Shown: in pieces, positions 5,791 to 7,586 of the stretch
Layout: each line of letters starts with the position of its first letter
Numbering within the stretch: position 1 is the stretch's first letter
Translations under genes and position numbers: made by a program
Source of the DNA: Desulfarculaceae bacterium JdFR-95
GTDB taxonomy: Bacteria > Desulfobacterota > Desulfarculia > Desulfarculales > Desulfarculaceae
Reading direction: 5' to 3'
Assembly: GCA_002011835.1 (NCBI GenBank)
Contig: MTPE01000366.1
Coordinates: forward strand, 1-7,586
Length of the DNA: 7,586 nt
Notes under the pieces: generated by a model
The model's database searches: none
Told to the model about the DNA's origin: nothing
Seen by the model: only the letters and a program-made list of their open reading frames with translations

Positions 5791-6543
5791 ATGGTGCTCC
5801 CCTTCGTGACCTCCATCCCCCACTGCGCCGCCCGGGTGCCGCCGGAGTTGGCGGGAGACCTGGCCCTGTCCTCGGAGGAGGTGGCCGAGTCGGTGGACCT
5901 GGGCACAGCCGAGGTCTTCGGCGACCTGCCCGTAGTGGCTTGCCTGCAGGCCCAGTGGTCGCGCCTGGTGGTGGACCTGAACCGCGATCCGGCCGAGCGC
6001 GGCGAAAAGGGGGTGGTGGCCCTGCGCGACTACTTCGACCGCCCCGTGTTCCGTCCCGGACGCGAGCCGGACGAGGCCGAGATCCGCCGCCGGGTGGAAC
6101 GCTATCACCGGCCCTATCATCAGGCCCTCCGACAAGCCCTCTCCCGTCCCGAGGTACAGGCGCTGCTGGACTGCCACTCCCTGGACGGCGTGGGACCGGC
6201 CGGGGCGCCGGACCCCGGTCGCCGCCGCAGCCACGTGGTGCTGGGCGACGCCATGGGCCAGAGCTGCACCCCAGCCTTCCGCGAGCTGGTGCGCGCGGCC
6301 TTCACCGCCCAGGGACTGACCGTCTCCTTCAATCGCCCTTACGCCGGCGGCTACATCACCCGCCACTACGGGCTGCGTCTGCGCGCCCAGGGGCGCCAAG
6401 CCCTGCAGATCGAACTGAACAAGGACCTGTTTCTGGACAGCAGCGGCCGCCTGGACCCCCGCGGTCTGGAGCGCACCCGCCGCAAGGTGCATGCAGCCCT
6501 GGCCCAGGTGGCCGCGGCCCTGCTCCGGGGGGATCAGGTATAG
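5791..6543 (+). CDS. N-formylglutamate amidohydrolase (FGase) family protein
   Basis: This 250-aa protein has the zinc-hydrolase signatures of the HutG-type FGase family in order: T-S-I-P-H (7-11), R-L-V-V-D-L-N-R-D-P (58-67), L-D-C-H-S (126-130), N-R-P-Y-A-G-G-Y-I-T-R-H-Y-G (181-194) and L-Q-I-E-L-N (205-210). H11, D127, H129 and E208 are the likely metal or catalytic positions. Characterised members split N-formyl-L-glutamate in histidine breakdown, but no hut gene is nearby. The placement five bases after a GshB-like ligase suggests hydrolysis of another N-acyl or gamma-glutamyl-like amide; this is inference. There is no signal peptide, so it is predicted cytoplasmic. The ATG at 5791 has only GAGAGAG before it, so translation may be coupled to the upstream stop. 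The last ten bases overlap the end of the convergent cyclic-nucleotide gene. Confidence 0.9.
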   Translation: MVLPFVTSIPHCAARVPPELAGDLALSSEEVAESVDLGTAEVFGDLPVVACLQAQWSRLVVDLNRDPAERGEKGVVALRDYFDRPVFRPGREPDEAEIRRRVERYHRPYHQALRQALSRPEVQALLDCHSLDGVGPAGAPDPGRRRSHVVLGDAMGQSCTPAFRELVRAAFTAQGLTVSFNRPYAGGYITRHYGLRLRAQGRQALQIELNKDLFLDSSGRLDPRGLERTRRKVHAALAQVAAALLRGDQV

Positions 6544-7586
6544 CAGACGTGCATGCCCTGGATCTTCTGGTGCAGCTCGCGCAAGCGGCGGCTCAGCTCC
6601 TTGCACATCTGCAGCGCCACCTGGGGATACTCGCGCACCGCCTCCTTGAACTCGGCCTTGTGCAGGACCAGGCAGTGGGTGGGCTCCTGGGCCACCACCG
6701 TGGCCGAGCGGCGCTGGTCGTCGAACAGGGCCATCTCTCCGAAATAGGCTCCCGCGCCCATCTCGGCCAGGTCCACTTCGCACCCTTGGTCGGCCTGCTT
6801 GCGGACCACCACCTTGCCCTCCACGATGAGGTACATGGCCTCGCCGATCTCTCCCTCACGTATGATGGTGGTGCCGGGGGCGAAGTGCTCGCTCTCGCAG
6901 AGCGAGGCCACCGCGGCCAGCTCGTTCACCGTCAGGCCGGCGAATATCTCCATGTTGCGTAGTTGCACGATCTTCTCGGAGAGGCTGAGCGCCTCTGCCA
7001 TGTCCAACTCCTCCTTCCGTGCCTGGTCCCGGGTGCGCTCCGCGAGGCGGCCGGCCAGGAGCCGCAGGTGGCGCTGCTCACTCTGGCGCAGCTTCCCCCA
7101 GGGCACCGCGGCCGGCTCCACCTCTTGGCCGCGGGCCACCAGGGCCAGGCTCAGATACAGGGTGACCCAGTCCTCCTGCTCCAGCAGGAAGGCCATGAGT
7201 TCGCCGGGGTCCTGGAAACGACCCGGCAGACGGTAGCGCTGCACCCCGATGCGGAACACCTCCTCCGACTCGCCGCCCTCCAGCAGGGGCAGCATGCCCT
7301 GGGCCAGGCGCCGGCCCAGCACCGACTCCAGGGCCTCCAGGGCGTTGGAGCGTAGGCGGCTGTCGGGAGAGTACAGGCCGCGCCGGATGATGCGCATCTC
7401 CCCGGAGCGGTCCTGGCTCACCAGCACGCGCAGGATGGTGTCCAGGCAGGCGGCCTTGCGCTCCAGCAGATGCTGGCGCAAGAGCTCGCGCTCCGGCGCC
7501 TCCACCAGCAGGCGTCCGGCGGCCTCGGCCCCGCGCAGGTAGTGGTAGGCCCGCTCCAGGTGGGAGCGGGCGAAGGTGACTATGTC
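6534..7586 (-). CDS. C-terminal part of a HEAT-like/cyclic-nucleotide-binding protein, 5' end missing
   Basis: The frame stays open to the right edge (27 codons before the GTG at 7505), so the start lies outside the window and 350 residues are visible. In visible numbering, residues 1 to about 150 are helical and HEAT-like, with S-P-D-S-R-L-R-S-N-A-L-E-A-L-E at about 73-87. A linker follows, then one cyclic-nucleotide-binding domain at about 208-330. Its phosphate-binding cassette F-G-E-M-A-L (282-287) with Q-R-R-S-A-T-V (291-297) keeps the glycine, glutamate and arginine that hold cAMP or cGMP. No helix-turn-helix follows, so this is not a CRP-type transcription factor. The combination resembles the cytoplasmic tails of large membrane proteins of the Npt1/MFS-HEAT-cNMP type; the membrane part, if any, would be upstream. 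The end, M-H-V-C-Y-T, overlaps the convergent amidohydrolase gene by 10 bp. Confidence 0.85.
   Translation of the reverse strand, partial: DIVTFARSHLERAYHYLRGAEAAGRLLVEAPERELLRQHLLERKAACLDTILRVLVSQDRSGEMRIIRRGLYSPDSRLRSNALEALESVLGRRLAQGMLPLLEGGESEEVFRIGVQRYRLPGRFQDPGELMAFLLEQEDWVTLYLSLALVARGQEVEPAAVPWGKLRQSEQRHLRLLAGRLAERTRDQARKEELDMAEALSLSEKIVQLRNMEIFAGLTVNELAAVASLCESEHFAPGTTIIREGEIGEAMYLIVEGKVVVRKQADQGCEVDLAEMGAGAYFGEMALFDDQRRSATVVAQEPTHCLVLHKAEFKEAVREYPQVALQMCKELSRRLRELHQKIQGMHVCYT

Noticed and set aside
5614..6783. A 389-codon minus-strand open frame antisense to the amidohydrolase gene
   Set aside because: Low-complexity Gly/Ala/His/Val-rich translation with no family resemblance; the opposite strand has complete FGase motifs.
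5940..6962. A 340-codon plus-strand open frame crossing the amidohydrolase and cyclic-nucleotide genes
   Set aside because: Its translation is a Pro/Gly/Arg-rich shadow that spans two well-supported genes in other frames.

Overview
The window is high-GC DNA (about two thirds G+C by eye) with tightly packed genes and strong G/C third-position bias. An ASKHA-type corrinoid-activation protein (RACo-like, DUF4445 family) points to an anaerobe with corrinoid methyltransferases. A GC-rich deltaproteobacterium of the Desulfarculus type would fit, but this is an inference from gene content, not a taxonomic result.

Layout. (1) Positions 1-1578, plus strand: the 3' part of a RACo-like ATPase, open at the left edge. 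It converges on (2) a SlyD/FkpB-like FKBP peptidyl-prolyl isomerase at 1678-2097, minus strand; a 13-bp inverted repeat lies between them. (3) A TetR-family regulator at 2327-2923, minus strand, is followed by a strong intrinsic terminator that sits between it and the FKBP gene. (4) From about 3115 to 6543, plus strand, runs a three-gene cassette divergent from tetR: an asparagine-synthetase-like protein without the glutaminase cysteine, a GshB-like ATP-grasp ligase and an N-formylglutamate-amidohydrolase-family protein. (5) On the minus strand, the C-terminal part of a HEAT-like/cyclic-nucleotide-binding protein runs off the right edge. Its stop codon overlaps the last codons of the cassette by 10 bp.

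How they may work together. The divergent tetR and cassette each have a recognisable sigma70-like promoter, and an imperfect 20-bp palindrome fills the spacer of the cassette promoter, so local repression by the TetR protein is plausible. Two ATP-dependent amide-bond-forming folds (AsnB-like adenylating, GshB-like acyl-phosphate) beside one amidase fold suggest a small pathway that builds, and trims or recycles, an amide- or peptide-containing small molecule. Neither substrate nor product can be read from the sequence. The RACo-like protein, the FKBP and the cyclic-nucleotide protein look like unrelated neighbours.

No tRNA, rRNA, CRISPR array, insertion sequence or transposase was seen. No gene-free stretch exceeds 300 bases; the longest, 2098-2326, holds the terminator and an AT-rich leader.
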